DNA from: Calvatia gigantea
Lineage: Eukaryota > Basidiomycota > Agaricomycetes > Agaricales > Lycoperdaceae
Reading direction: 5' to 3'
Assembly (NCBI GenBank): GCA_025093985.1
Contig: JACAAK010000004.1
Location: 2,976,001 to 3,040,000, forward strand
Length of the DNA stretch: 64,000 bases
Shown: positions 1 to 11,576 of the stretch, one piece after another
Numbering within the stretch: the first letter of the stretch is position 1
Layout of the letters: each line of letters starts with the position of its first letter
Program-made: the position numbers and the translations under genes
Notes under the pieces: generated by a model
What the model saw: only the letters and a program-made list of their open reading frames with translations
The model's database searches: none
What the model was told of the DNA's origin: nothing

Positions 1-410
1 CGCTGTTCGTCTGTTTTTGACGAGAGTAAAGAAGAGATGGGGTGTAACTTGACTTGTTTGCAAACGTGTAAGGTTATACTCCGATGAGAGATGGCCAGCG
101 TATATTGTTAGTGGATGGTTCGGGTCCTGTTGGATGCCTGGTATAGAGGGGACGTAGAAAGACGCTGCGGAGGGTGCTAGAAATGAAAGGTTAATGATAT
201 GTACGTGGCAGATGCACCGACGACGTACTGTCAGTGGGTGCTGCAAGAGCATGGTGTAGGAAGGGGAGCCAGAGGAGGGCGAAGAGGGAAAGCATTAGAC
301 TGGCTGTGAGCCAGGTGGCAGAATGGAAAAGATACTTGAATGACACTGCACAGATCAAAAATATACGATCACTCCCAGCCCGCTAGCCTTCTTGACACAG
401 AACCCCAATC
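1..410. other. Left-edge non-coding stretch
   Basis: I see no convincing coding region on either strand here. It is probably the 5' flank of the gene starting at 411, and may include the far end of a neighbour outside the window. No tRNA or repeat is visible. Confidence 0.5.
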
Positions 411-1661
411 ATGCGTCTTCTTCCCTTCCTTGCCCTTGCTCCCCTCGCCACCGCCCAGTACTTCTCCGCCGGATGGCAGCCCGGTCAACCTGTATATGAT
501 ACCCAAGATGCCCCAGCACCCACCTACACCCCTGGAGCTGAGCAGCCTCCGCCCCCTGTGTCTCAGCCAAATCCAAAAAGTTTATCGGAGCTCTTCAGTA
601 TCAATACCATCCTCACCCTGCCTCCCGTTGTTTCCGTTTTTCAACGTTTTGGTATTAATATTACGGAACGTGTTGCGCTCATCAAGGTCAACCTTTGGGA
701 TGAGCGGATACCCTTGATTACAGACGACAACTTCCAAGACCTTGTCGTCAGCGAACCTCTCACAGAAGAGGAGGAAAACAATCGTGTATGGGTTATGGTC
801 ATGTACGTTTTTCTGCTTATCTTGAAACCAAATATCAACCGCCTCACCAATTCCCTGTGCGCAGCTCCGTCACCGCCGCCAAACAAGACGGCGTTTCTAA
901 ATATCTCGACCAAATATTCGACTCGGCATACAATGAGACTGTCCACGCCAATGACCTTCCGAACGTCCGCTGGGGTCGCATCGACTACCTCAACGTAACA
1001 CATATCACAACAAAATGGAATGTCTGGCAGTATGTTTTTGGTCACACGTCCCAACGAACCTGATCTCACCAACATACTGCTTACAGAGCACCTTACCTCG
1101 TCATACTCACAAACCGTGGTCGAACTTTGCGGTTCTACCAGCCCCACCAGATACGCTTAAGAGACTATGCCCTCCGTGAATTCCTTCTCAACGAAGGTTG
1201 GAAAAAAACTCCTGTATGGGAGTCACGTTATGCACCAGGTGGTGATCGGTAAGCACCCAGACTCATACTAACCTTTGTAGTTGTCGATTGACATGTTCGT
1301 TAGTGAATGGATCATGGACCTCTTCGCCACGTACTTGACCAAAATTTACAATATCGTGGTGATCATACCTCGCTGGGCTCTCTTCATCCTTACTGGCGGT
1401 ATTGGCTCAGTCATCCTCAACTTCCTTCACCGCCCCTCCAAGAAAGAGGCCGCCCGCAAAGCACCTACGAAGGGCGAACCAACCTCCGCGTCGGGTACAC
1501 AAGCAACCACTGACAAACCTACCGCACCTACACCCGCCCCAGCGGTCAAGGTTAAATCCGAGCCCGCTGACAAGACTGCTTCTACTACTTCTACCACATC
1601 CCCTACTGCCAGTCCAAGACGTACTGGAAAGAAAGGCAAAGGGAAAAAACATCAAGCCTGA
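411..1661 (+). CDS. ER-type membrane protein with thioredoxin-like luminal domain
   Basis: Four exons were deduced (411-802, 865-1029, 1087-1248, 1304-1661), giving 358 residues. The start is the first ATG and opens a clear signal peptide (MRLLPFLALAPLATAQYF). A proline-rich segment follows, then an alpha/beta region of roughly residues 80-235 that looks like a thioredoxin fold (strand WVMVIS, cis-Pro-like APYLVIL). A transmembrane segment lies near residues 255-280 (VVIIPRWALFILTGGIGSVI). The tail is basic and rich in Lys, Thr, Pro and Ser, with many lysines near the C-terminus. There is no CXXC motif, so an oxidoreductase activity is not supported. The order signal peptide, luminal domain, one TM, basic cytosolic tail suggests an ER or Golgi type I membrane protein. 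The function is unknown. The last intron uses the TAG at 1301-1303, which keeps the frame; the closer TAG at 1278-1280 would leave only 32 nt and break the frame. Confidence 0.75.
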
Positions 1662-1910
1662 GGCCTGGATTCCGATTTCTTCATGTTTCCCTCATCAAAC
1701 AGTTTGTACCGAAAAGACCCTTGAATTGCCTTCCCCCGCGACTTTAATGAGTCTCTATATTTATACACCACAGTGTAAAATCCCCACTACAATTCTTGGA
1801 GTCTGTAGTTCTAGGGTACCGTGTTATATTATTCTGGGCTATACCCGCTTCAACAAAAAATGGAAATTTGAATTGTGATTCAAACAACCGACCTGAAGCC
1901 TAGGTCTGAA

Positions 1911-2660
1911 TCAAGATCTTCCGCACCGTGCGGTTCCCATGCCGTCTTTATAACAAACCCACTCAGGAGCTGACACAAAATGTAAGCCTCATCAGCCAAC
2001 CCGAAAATCCGTCGTACTTACGACAGCAGAAACTCTGGCTGGGGCACAGCTCATATGACGGATTTGCACATTTAGGCCTTGCAGGACCAGATACCTTGGT
2101 TTCCATCCTCAGTTCGTTGCCGTGATGGTGCTCTGTGCGGTCTTCTGGCCCTGGTGCGGCACACTGGTGGCCTTTTGGACAGCATCCTTCCTCCCCAGTT
2201 GCGGATTTCATGCAATAAGTACCTATAGGGCAACAATACTTTCCAGCTACGATTACTCTTAAACCTTCCTAGCGCGAGATCATTCTATAATTTCCAACTC
2301 ACCTCCACATCTATGGCTTCCTTGTGGACAACAATTACATTTTTTCGTGTCTTCGTTCCACCAGCAGCCAGGACGACAGACAAAATTAGTCCCCAAATCT
2401 AACTTGCAATCGGGGGGTGCGCGACGGGCGAACATATCTCTCCGACCGAACCGTAACATTGTGCGCCCGGCTTCGGCGTCAACGAAGGACTCAAGAGTAG
2501 AGGCGTCATGAGCCAGCGGACTTCCGGGGACATCATAATCAGCGCAGGAACGTTCGAGTTTCTCTAGCTCGTGCGTCCCTAATACAAGTGTAAAAAGGAG
2601 GAAGAGAAGATAAACGAGGCTTGCGAGCGAGGTCGTTGACCGGTCGAAGAGGACACGCAT
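1911..2660 (-). CDS. Secreted cysteine-pair protein
   Basis: Three exons (2660-2303, 2246-2022, 1969-1911) give 213 residues. The N-terminus is a hydrophobic signal or anchor segment (LVYLLFLLFTLVLG). A linker of about 60 residues follows, then a cysteine-rich region with CC pairs: KCNCCPQGSHRCGG, then YCCPIGTYCM, GCCPKGHQCA and a short tail ending ARCGRS. The CCP-G-x-x-C module resembles granulin or small chitin-binding type folds, but I cannot assign it to a named family. There is no GPI signal, so it is probably secreted. The acceptor of intron 1 is the TAG just before CTGGAAAG, which alone keeps frame with the second CC module. Two further genes in the window (3287-4873 and 42523-43224) share the module, and the first is its immediate upstream neighbour on the same strand. 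Confidence 0.7.
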
Positions 2661-3286
2661 TCTTGGGATGATGATGTGAAACCGGGGGTAGCTGTTCTTC
2701 GGTCTGGTTTATGTACCCTCGATATAATACCTGGGACATTGGGCCGAGGAGAAGTAGGATCGGCGGAGGTTTCTGTTTCCTGTTTTCTCCTATTCATTGC
2801 AACCACACACACGCCTTCTGATCGTGTTGAGGGCTAGGCAAACACATAGACTCCATGTTCAAGGGGTGGTGATCAACGGGCTATGGATCTTCGAATGATT
2901 TACCGTCCAGTGGCGTTGGCTGCCTCCAGGGAGTTCCAGGGCCGCGCAAAAGACTCGCCGAATTCAAATCAACGCGATGGTGAGATCCATGAATTAGGCA
3001 ACACGATAATTTGCCTTAGAGGTGATTAGATTCGAGTTCCAGGCTGAGTGATGATCGTTAGGATACAGAAAACATGGACGACAGATATAACCTATAATTT
3101 AAATGAGGTTTGAGCCTGACCTATAATTTCCTTGCCCGTCCTTGGGCGACCGCTTAAGCGAAGTACCACTTAACAAAATTTAATTCATCCGGGAAACATA
3201 CAAAACGACACGGAAGTATAGAGACGAGGTCAGGAACGACTACAACAGAACAGTCCATGAATGGTATCATGTTAACAAAGAATTCA
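2661..3286. other. Intergenic region between two cysteine-pair genes
   Basis: About 630 nt between two co-directional minus-strand genes, expected to hold the promoter of 1911-2660 and the 3' UTR of 3287-4873. Small open frames here lack conserved features. I see nothing else. Confidence 0.5.
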
Positions 3287-4873
3287 TCACAAAACAAGGC
3301 CAAGGCCAGCCAAAAGTACAGCGATGAAGCCCTGGAACCACGACGTTTTCAAGCCAGCCGCACCACTCGAAGGGCCAGAGGCAGGCGGTGTAGCAGCTGC
3401 AGAACCGGAACTCGAAGCAGTGGTCGAGTCCATAGCACTGAAAGGTGTTCAGTTAGCGGGGACCTGACAACAGCTAGGAAGCAAATCGTCAACTTACAGA
3501 ACTTCATTCAGCTGGAACTGGGAACCCGAGGTCTGCCTCTTGGTGATAGAAGTGAGAGGCCCGACGAAAACGACAGTCACATTGACGTTCGTCAACCTGG
3601 CACCCAGATACACTTGTTTGTAATTACAAACTTCGATCACCCCGGACACTGCTGTTTGGAAGGTCGTAACCCGGCCGTTAATGTAGACATCGTACTTGGT
3701 ATTCAGGCAGTCAAGGCTGAGGTAAATCTTCGTGGCTGAGGAAAAAATGTTGTTAGTGCTTAACCACATAGGACTTAGCAGATGACATACCACCAGGAAC
3801 AATGAGAGTAAAGGACTCTCCAGCGATCTCTGTGCGCTTTGAGCTGGTCGTGCAACTCGAACTACCGCTACCCCAACCACTGCCGACCCAGGTGAACCTG
3901 AAGTCAGTAACTTGGTAATTGAGGGAGATTTCGGCGAAGCCAGCAGACGGGCGAGAAGTCGCGGCTGGACGAGAAGAGGTCGCAGTAGAGTTACCTGAAC
4001 GGAAAGTTGAATGGGAAACGTTTCATATGAGGAATCTGGATTGCTTACTGGAAGGAGTGGTGATCGCAGGAATGCTGAAGGTGTCAGTAGGAGGGGGGGA
4101 CCTGGGAGTACTAGTAGTACTAGTGACTGTAACCCGACGTGTGGTAGCAGGGGGTGGTGGAGGTGGAGGTGGGGGAGGCGGGGGCGGACCTCCACCGCCA
4201 GGGCCAGTGCAGATCTTTCCATTGGGACAGCAGCCCCTCTGAGAACTGTTGACGACACAGTATTCAGTCGACTTGCAGCAACCACCACCTTTCAAAAGAA
4301 ATAGGCTGTTAGAGAATCAGCCTTGCAGCGAAAACTGATACCCACCCCTGCAGCAATTAGAGCCGGTTGGACAACACGAATTGCCCTCGCAACCCATTTC
4401 GGAGTTACGACAACAACCTGAACAAGTTCATTCAGCTTCACGGGCGAACCGAACTTGTGAAGCACTGACCTGTGGAATAACACCAGTTGCCAGCAGCGCA
4501 ACAACCCCCTAAAGAGCATGGTCTGTCACTTATGAGGCAAACAGCACATGCGTGGTTCCTTACTTGTACAACATCTGCCACCAAGAGGGCAGCACCTTCC
4601 ATTGGTGCATAAACCGAAACCAGAAGAGCATGACTGTCTTATTTGGAGAAGACCCCCGATGACTGTGGGTTCTCGTCCTTGCAGCTCGTCTCCAGAGGTG
4701 TTGATGAGCGGATTACTTTGAATAAATGGCCCCAGCAGTGTATCTGGGACAGCTGTCCTGTCAACGCCAGGACGGAGCACGCCTCCTGGAAGGCCATCCC
4801 CTTGGACCCCAGGAATAGGGAGGAGCGCGTGCAGTGCAAAGAGCGCCGCGGTTGAAAAGAGGGAGAGGTACAT
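3287..4873 (-). CDS. GPI-anchored protein: Cys-pair head, polyproline hinge, beta-rich domain
   Basis: Seven exons join in frame to give about 385 residues. In order: a signal peptide (MYLSLFSTAALFALHALL); a region with a likely dibasic-free propeptide; an array of CC pairs (RCCPLGGRCC, GCCAAGNWCYST, SCCPTGSNCC, GGCCKSTEYC, GCCPNGKICT); a run of 13 prolines; a Ser/Thr/Pro-rich O-glycosylation-type linker; a domain of about 110 residues with two widely spaced cysteines that looks beta-rich; a short Ser/Ala spacer; and a C-terminal hydrophobic tail (GFIAVLLAGLGLVL) typical of a GPI signal. The architecture of small Cys-rich head, rigid hinge and anchored wall-proximal domain fits a cell-surface protein. 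Its partner or ligand is unknown. It shares the CC module with the adjacent gene and with 42523-43224. Confidence 0.78.
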
Positions 4874-5868
4874 AGTCCTTTCTCTACCTGTTCGTAATTG
4901 GGGTCTATGTTCCTTTTAAATTGACAGTCGTAAAGGGACGCAAGAGTCCCAAATGAGTTAGCTAAACGTCTCTTGTTCAGGGAAGGCTCTTGTTTGAAGA
5001 GCGCCGAAGTTACGATGGTTATCAGACCGAGCCGTCATTGGAGAGATCATGCATGTCGTGAAGAGGCGGTGTACGGTTGCAAGGAACCTGACGGGATTCA
5101 GCAGAACATGGAGCTTGATTCGTACCATCTATGGCGGCAGAGATAAGGAAAAAAAGGATCGGAATCCTTTTGACCTCATTGATTAGAATTATGGATCCAG
5201 TGGAACCCGCAAGCATCGGATCGATTCGATTCAGAGGAGCCCTGCAGCCAAGACGGGTCACCTGGGAATGCGTCGTTGGGGGGGGGGGGGGGGAAGACCA
5301 GGACAGGTGCGAAAATGCGCCGAAGTCGCCGGAACCCAGGCAGCCACGCCTACTCAACGGTGAGTGATATTCATCTGGGCTATGTTGACAAATATGTTTT
5401 CCTGTGCTTCCGATTGTTCCTAACAGTCCATTCCTTGGAGGAATGCTCATAAGAGGCGGCGATCTGATTCAGGAGTGATCATGATCCTGCGTTAATCTGC
5501 GAACCCTGTTTCGGTAGCCTTCCAGCGCTCTAACATTTTGACTAAAAGCGAGATAATACCTCAATCCGAGCGAATCCATCAGGATGCGTGCGGGGAGGCG
5601 ATGGGATGGGACGAACGAGGAGCACTTCGCGAATGGCTATGCGTATCGAAGTTTTTTTGTAAGTTGTTCGTTGCTTTGCCATGGCCTTATTTGTCGTTTG
5701 GGACGTCCGTGGGAGGGTTTCCAGAAATATGAAAACCACGCAACTCCTGGCCTCCATCACCCTGCCAAATAGCTTCCTCAGGTTCCGCAGTGAGAATACT
5801 ACAATGATGGTGACGATGTCTTTCCACGCTCTCCAGGAATACGCGACGACTACCACCAGCGCTCTGCC
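4874..5868. other. Intergenic region with a G16 run
   Basis: About 1 kb between the divergent cysteine-pair gene and the M28 peptidase gene, so it should hold both promoters. It contains a 16-base G homopolymer at 5278-5293. The small open frames on both strands show no conserved motif and are judged spurious. Confidence 0.5.
5278..5293 (+). repeat. G16 homopolymer
   Basis: Sixteen consecutive G residues in the intergenic region. The length is unlikely to be exact in any assembly. It could form a G-quadruplex-like structure, but that is inference. Confidence 0.8.
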
Positions 5869-8800
5869 ATGGCTGAGCTAAAGCTTGAGCAACCACCGCC
5901 GGGCGTGGTATTCGACAGCCAGAGCAAAAATGAGTCCCAGGCCGTTGCTGGCCAGCCTCCCCGCCCCTTCTTCCGACGCTTGGTCCGGGTGCTGCTTGCC
6001 CTGGGAGTTGGTTACTACCTCCTCTTGTTGCACTTGCGATCGAGCGCGACCCGTAAGGCAGTCCCTCTGAATCATGGACATCATAACCCCGGAAGATTAG
6101 CCGAGGATATTTTTTTGTGAGTGACTGCCACACATGCAAGTTTGCGCTAACTCGACGAGCGTGCGTCCTCCAGGTCAACCCCTAACGCACAAAGTGCTAT
6201 TCAGATATCTCGTCAGTATGCCGGAAAGCCGCACATGGCTGGCACCGACGGTGATTTTGCAACGGCCGAACTATTCCTATCCACCCTTCAAGACTCATTT
6301 GGTATCAAGGCGCTAAAACGAAAGCCTATCTTCGATGCCGGGAGTCGCGAGTCCCAGGATGCGACCAGAGGAATTGTCGAGCGAGAGAGCCCTTCTGCTT
6401 GGATCGACACCTATTATCCGGTTATGAACACTCCGTTGGAGCGGTCGTTGCAAATTGTGGACGACAGGGGCAAAGTCATATGGGATGCTGACCTCAAGGA
6501 ACACGCCCCTGGAAGGAGACGATAACGACCCGGATGCTGTCAAGTACGCAGATGATGTTCCCACCTTCCATGGGTTAAGCACCAGCGGCGACGTTACTGG
6601 TCATTTGGTCAATGGCAATTATTGCACTAAAGATGTAAGTCACTTCCTCAATAACCAGGGTGATTTCTGATATTTGTGCTATAGGATTATGATAAGCTCG
6701 TTGCACAAGGTAGTTCTATTCCAATACGAAGTGGTGTGAGAAACCTGAATCTTCTCTAGGAGCGCCTTTGAAGGGATCTATTGTCCTCTGCAGATATGGC
6801 GCTATCTTCCGTGGTTTGAAGGTAGCTCACAGTTGGGGTACACCACAAGTAAATTTTGATGTCATTTCAGGTAAAAGGCGGCCAGGAAAACGGCGCCATC
6901 GGTGTCCTCATTTATTCTGATCCCCGTGACGATGGGACTGTAACGGTCGACAACGGTTATGCTCCGTGAATCCTATAATTATCCTTCCAAGAGACCTGCG
7001 ATTCTTACACATGATCATCTAGGTATCCAGATGGCCCAGCCAGAAATCCAACCTCCGTTCAGCGCGGCAGTGTGCAATTCCTGAGTATCTATCCTGGTGA
7101 TCCAACAACTCCCGGATATCCCTCATACAAAAATGCTACGCGCACAGAAGGCACAAATATCCCATCTATCCCGAGCTTGCCTATCTCTTGGGACAACGCG
7201 AAACAATTATTACAAGTCTTACAAGCCGGCAGTCCATTTAAAGGAAAGCGTGTTAGGCTTGCCAATAATGTCGACACAAGGGTGATTCCAATTTGGAATG
7301 TCATCGGAGTTATTCCTGGAGTCATAAAAAACGAGGTCGTTGTGGCTGGTAATCACAGAGATGGTGAGATATGTGCCCTGTCGATGGCTATCTTGTGATG
7401 AAATGACGCCGTTCTATTTGTCTTTAAGCCTGGGTCCTTGGGGCTGTAGATCCTAGCAGTGGAACGGTTTCGACCCATGAGGTTATTCGTGGCTTTGGTC
7501 GTCTTATGAAGAAAGGCTGGAGACCTCTTCGCACCATAGTCATTGCAAGTTGGGATGCAGAAGAGGTAAAACACGTGATATTCGCGAAATCTAGCTGATA
7601 TTTATGACACACATCCTAGTACGGCCTTATCGGAAGCACAGAATGGGGAGAAGACTTCGCGGATTGGATTGACAAACACGTTGTTGCTTACTTTAACTTG
7701 GGTGAGTTTTCTGCCCTGAGCCCGAATGGAGTCAACTGAGCCCCTTCCGCAGATTCGTCCGTATCGGGTTCTCGATTTGGGACATCGGGCTCGTCCCTCC
7801 TCGCGCACTTTATCCGAGAGACGGCCCAAGATGTACCTCACCCAACGGCTGCTAATAAAACATTGTGGGACGCAAGGAACGACGACGGGATTCTTGCCCA
7901 GCCAAGTATATTGAGAGAGGGCGATGACGCAGTAAAAATAGCTCAAACGGAACCTAAAGTTGTTACGATGGCTGATGACCTCGGGGTCAGTCCTTTGGGC
8001 TCTGGAAGTGACTATACCGTGTTTTTGCAGAGAAATGGTGTAAGTGTGTTGGGCGCGACCTACTTAAGCCCTTTCGTTAATGAGTCGCGGTAGGTTCCAA
8101 GCACCAACGAAGGCTTCAGCTCGACTCTTCACGATCCAGTGTACCACTACCATTCTGTCTTCGACTCGGAGCCATGGCAAGAAAGATACGGAGACCCTGG
8201 TTTCTCAAGGCATGTAAGTAAAACCTGCCCCGTTCCCCCCTAGATGTGCTGATAAGTCGCATTTGTAGGTTGCGATCGCACAACACCTCGGACTTCAGAT
8301 CATGCGCCTTGCAAATGCGCCATTGTTGCCGTTCAATACGACTCATTATTCTCTCCAGCTTGAGGGTTACCTCAATACGTGTGTACTATTTCCCTTCATA
8401 GCCCATTCCCCTTTGCTAATCGGACTTAAATCAGGGTTGAGAATCTGCCAGAGACTCGAGCACTCGGGATTGACTTAAACTCCCTCCGATCAACCATTCA
8501 CGATTTGCGAAAAGCAAGCTTGAGTTTGGACACGGAGAAGCACAAAGCCTGGGATGAACTCAGGGGTGTGGCCAGAAGGTGGTGGAGGCACCACAAGCGC
8601 CACCATGGTCACCACCATCACCATGGTCATCATGGGAAGTTTAATATCCTCAGGAAGATGGCCGACAGGGTTGAAGCTTGGTTCGGTATTGCACATTCCT
8701 ACAAGGGGCAGTATGAACACTCCAAGCAATTAATGGCTGCTCGGACGGGCGGATGCCCAATGGCAAGGTTAGATCATCCACATCAACCCCAGACACATGC

Positions 8801-9239
8801 CCACTCCGGAGAACACAAGGATGTCAAAGGATCAGACTTACCTCTGTTGCATCATCCCCTTGCCGTCCTCTACCAGCTTGAGTCCGAAATCGAATATGAT
8901 GGAACTGGAGGAGTTGGACACGATCACAAACACAAGCACCATGGAAAGAAGCATAAAAAATGGCGTAAAGATGCGCTTCATGCGCTCCGCCGTGTCCGTG
9001 CTGCGAATAACAAGCTCCGTTCTTTCGAGCGCGGTCTGATCTCCAAGGATGGTATCAAGGATCGGGAGTGGTTCAAACACCTCGGCGTCGCGCCTGGAAA
9101 GTGGCTGGGATATGGTGCGACTACGCTTCCTGGGTTGACGGAGGCGATCGTGTTCGATAAGGACAAGCATGCGGCAAGGCATGAGGTGAAGAGGTTGACT
9201 AAATTGCTGAAGAATATGATTGAGAAGCTGAGGGATTAA
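5869..9239 (+). CDS. Glutamate carboxypeptidase II-like M28 metallopeptidase (Vps70/NAALADase family)
   Basis: A short cytosolic N-terminus is followed by a TM anchor near residues 43-56 ([16 protein letters not shown]), a PA-type apical domain ([21 protein letters not shown]), the M28 catalytic domain and a C-terminal helical dimerisation domain. The expected di-zinc ligands are visible: the His and Asp of NHRD/AVDPSSG, the Glu pair of WDAEEYG with its general base, the Asp of YFNLDSS and the His of YHYHSVFD. The fold is that of human GCPII/PSMA, yeast Vps70 and Tre1/2. All are membrane ectopeptidases or trafficking adaptors. The C-terminal domain carries unusual His-rich insertions. Around 6500-6525 the reading frame moves by +1 between ADLKEH and [11 protein letters not shown] with no intron to explain it. 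Introns elsewhere (for example at 6634, 7567 and 8040) splice cleanly. Confidence 0.93.
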
Positions 9240-9439
9240 AGCGAACAAACTAAGGTGATTAGGGATTCTGATTAAGCCTGTAATTGTATTTCCGGACCTC
9301 GACTTATCCAATGACAATATTGACACTTTTTGTCCTGCTTACTTATATACAAACATACCGAGTACATACAATCAAGCAAGGTGAAAAGTCTTTAGAAATC
9401 GATAGAAGGTAGCATGCTGCAACAATCCGGAGATACGCC

Positions 9440-11576
9440 TTAAGCACCCAAACCACCAAATACAATCAATTTTGTATTCAAATATTCCTCAATCCCGTGG
9501 CTTCCCTCCCTGCCCAAGCCACTCTCTTTGACACCGCCAAACGGAATGACGGCTTGCGAAATGACGCCCGAATTCGCACCGACCATACCAACTTCCAACC
9601 TCTCAGAAACTCTCCATACTCTGCCAACATCCCTCGAGAAGAAATACCCTGCAAGTCCAACATCAGTCTGATTAGCCAGCTTGATAACTTCTTCCTCTGT
9701 CTCAAACTTCGTGAGTGCTGCGAGTGGACCAAAAGTTTCCTCAAAGTTGAGGGCAGCATCGCCGGGTACATCAGAGAGAACTGTGGGAAGGAAGAAGGAT
9801 GTGTTGGGGAGGGCCTTGCCACCGACGAGGACTTGTGCTCCCTTGGAAACGGCGTCTTCGACATGTCGAACGACCTTTTCGACGGCACGGGCATGAATCA
9901 GGGGGCCATGGGTCCTATTGTGGAGGTGAATATGGTGAGGTAGGTGGGGTGAAGGCAAGGGGGGCAGCACTTACGTTCCCTCGTCGAGACCGTTGCCAAC
10001 CTTAAATTTAGCGACGCGTTCAGCGAGGCGGGAGGCAAATTCGGCGTAAACTGAGGATTGGACATAGATCCTATTTGCACAGATACAGGTCTGACCGCTC
10101 CCACGGAACTTGCAGATTAGGGCAGCTGAAGGGCGAACAGAATCAGTCGATAAATTTCCTCAACAACACTAGAACCCACCTTCGACGGCCTCATCGATAT
10201 TGGCGTCATCAAAAACGATGAAAGGTGCGTTTCCGCCAGCCTCGATAGAAACCCTGAAGACCACTTAACGGCTGGTCATGACATGGTAGGGAGATCCTTA
10301 CTTCTTGAGGGTCGTGGAAGCGAGACCGTATAGCAACTTCGCGACTTTCGTGGAACCAGTAAAGCTGACTTTCTTGACGATCTTGTTTTGACACATTTCC
10401 TTGCCGACCTCGATGACATACTTGAAGGTGGGAACGACATTGACAACACCATCAGGGATACCAGCTCTACGCCCAATCTAAAATAAGCAGACAGTGAACC
10501 AAGAGATAAATCTGATGACCGGGCGGATATACCTCGGCGAGTGCAAGAGCCGAGAGGGGTGTCTCAGGAGGAGGTTTAACCACTGCGGTGCAACCCGCAG
10601 CAAGTGCCGCTCCAAGTTTCCGCGTAATCATAGCAGAAGGGAAATTCCATGGAGTCAAAATAGATCTGTGTTCCAAATGAGCTTCGGAGTCCCCCTACGG
10701 AAGCTTTCCCGAACTTCGGGAGGTACCCACACGACTCCAATTGGTTGTTTTATGACGAGATTTCTTGACCCAGGAATTGGTGAGGGAATATGCTCTCCAT
10801 ATGTGCGCACGGCCTCTTCAGCTATACCGACGTGAGATTGGGAGTTTCCATGAGGGGTCTCCGAGGCTCACCAAACCACTATTTAAAGCGTTTCAATCGA
10901 ATATGTAACCGGTCTGAACCTTGAAAGACCTACCTCAATGAAGGAAGCACTATAGGCGTTCTCAGCCTGGAAACGCACAAATGCTCAGCTGGCTACTTTT
11001 GGATGTTGAAGTGGCCCATACCTTCGCTTCGGCTAAAGGTTTACCATTCTCGAGTGTCTGAAAGTGGGTGTTTTGAGGACATGAGGTCAGTTATGTTGAA
11101 AGTCAACGCACGATGAGGCGGCCGAGGTCTTCGTGATGTTGTTGCATAAGCTGGAAGAATCTCATGAGAATATCATGTCGTTGCTTTAGCGAAGTTCCTT
11201 AAGCAAAAAACGGAGTAAAAAGGTGTCGATATTGACCTTGGCAGTGGTTCGACTCCATGCTGGGAACGCGGCTGCAGCTGCATCGATGGCTTCTTGTGCT
11301 TCGGCTACACCCATGTCTGGTACTGTTCCCAGCTCTTCGTTCGTCGCTGGGTCTGGTGCATGGTGTTAGCAAGGATAGAAGTGATGTCGGGACTAGGCAC
11401 ACGTACTGGTGACAACGATCTTCTCCCCGCTCTTTGCGTCAAGCCATTTTCCATTGATGTACCCTTGAAAATTGAGCAGCGATGGGTCTTTAAGACCAAG
11501 CTGCATGCGATCAGACGTTGTGGGGTAGACAGAAAGTAGATAGGGGAACATACGGCCGCAGCTTGCGAACTAGTCA
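9440..11576 (-). CDS. Succinate-semialdehyde dehydrogenase (aldehyde dehydrogenase family)
   Basis: About ten exons join in frame from MTSSQAAA at 11576 to the stop at 9440. The product of about 490 residues has all ALDH hallmarks: ILTPWNFP, the cofactor-binding segment ending [13 protein letters not shown], the Glu of the GGNAP region, the catalytic Cys in [12 protein letters not shown], and the C-terminal ETFGPLAAL and [14 protein letters not shown]. The GQTC(I/V)CANR context is typical of SSADH, which oxidises succinate semialdehyde to succinate in the GABA shunt; a related short-chain semialdehyde cannot be excluded. One intron has to use the AAAG acceptor just before CAACGACAT, because the nearer TTAAG acceptor would give a stop. 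I found no frameshift. Confidence 0.93.

Noticed and set aside
4020..4304. Plus-strand Gly-rich open frames opposite the GPI-anchored gene
   Set aside because: They are the reverse of the polyproline codons of the minus-strand gene and have no independent support.
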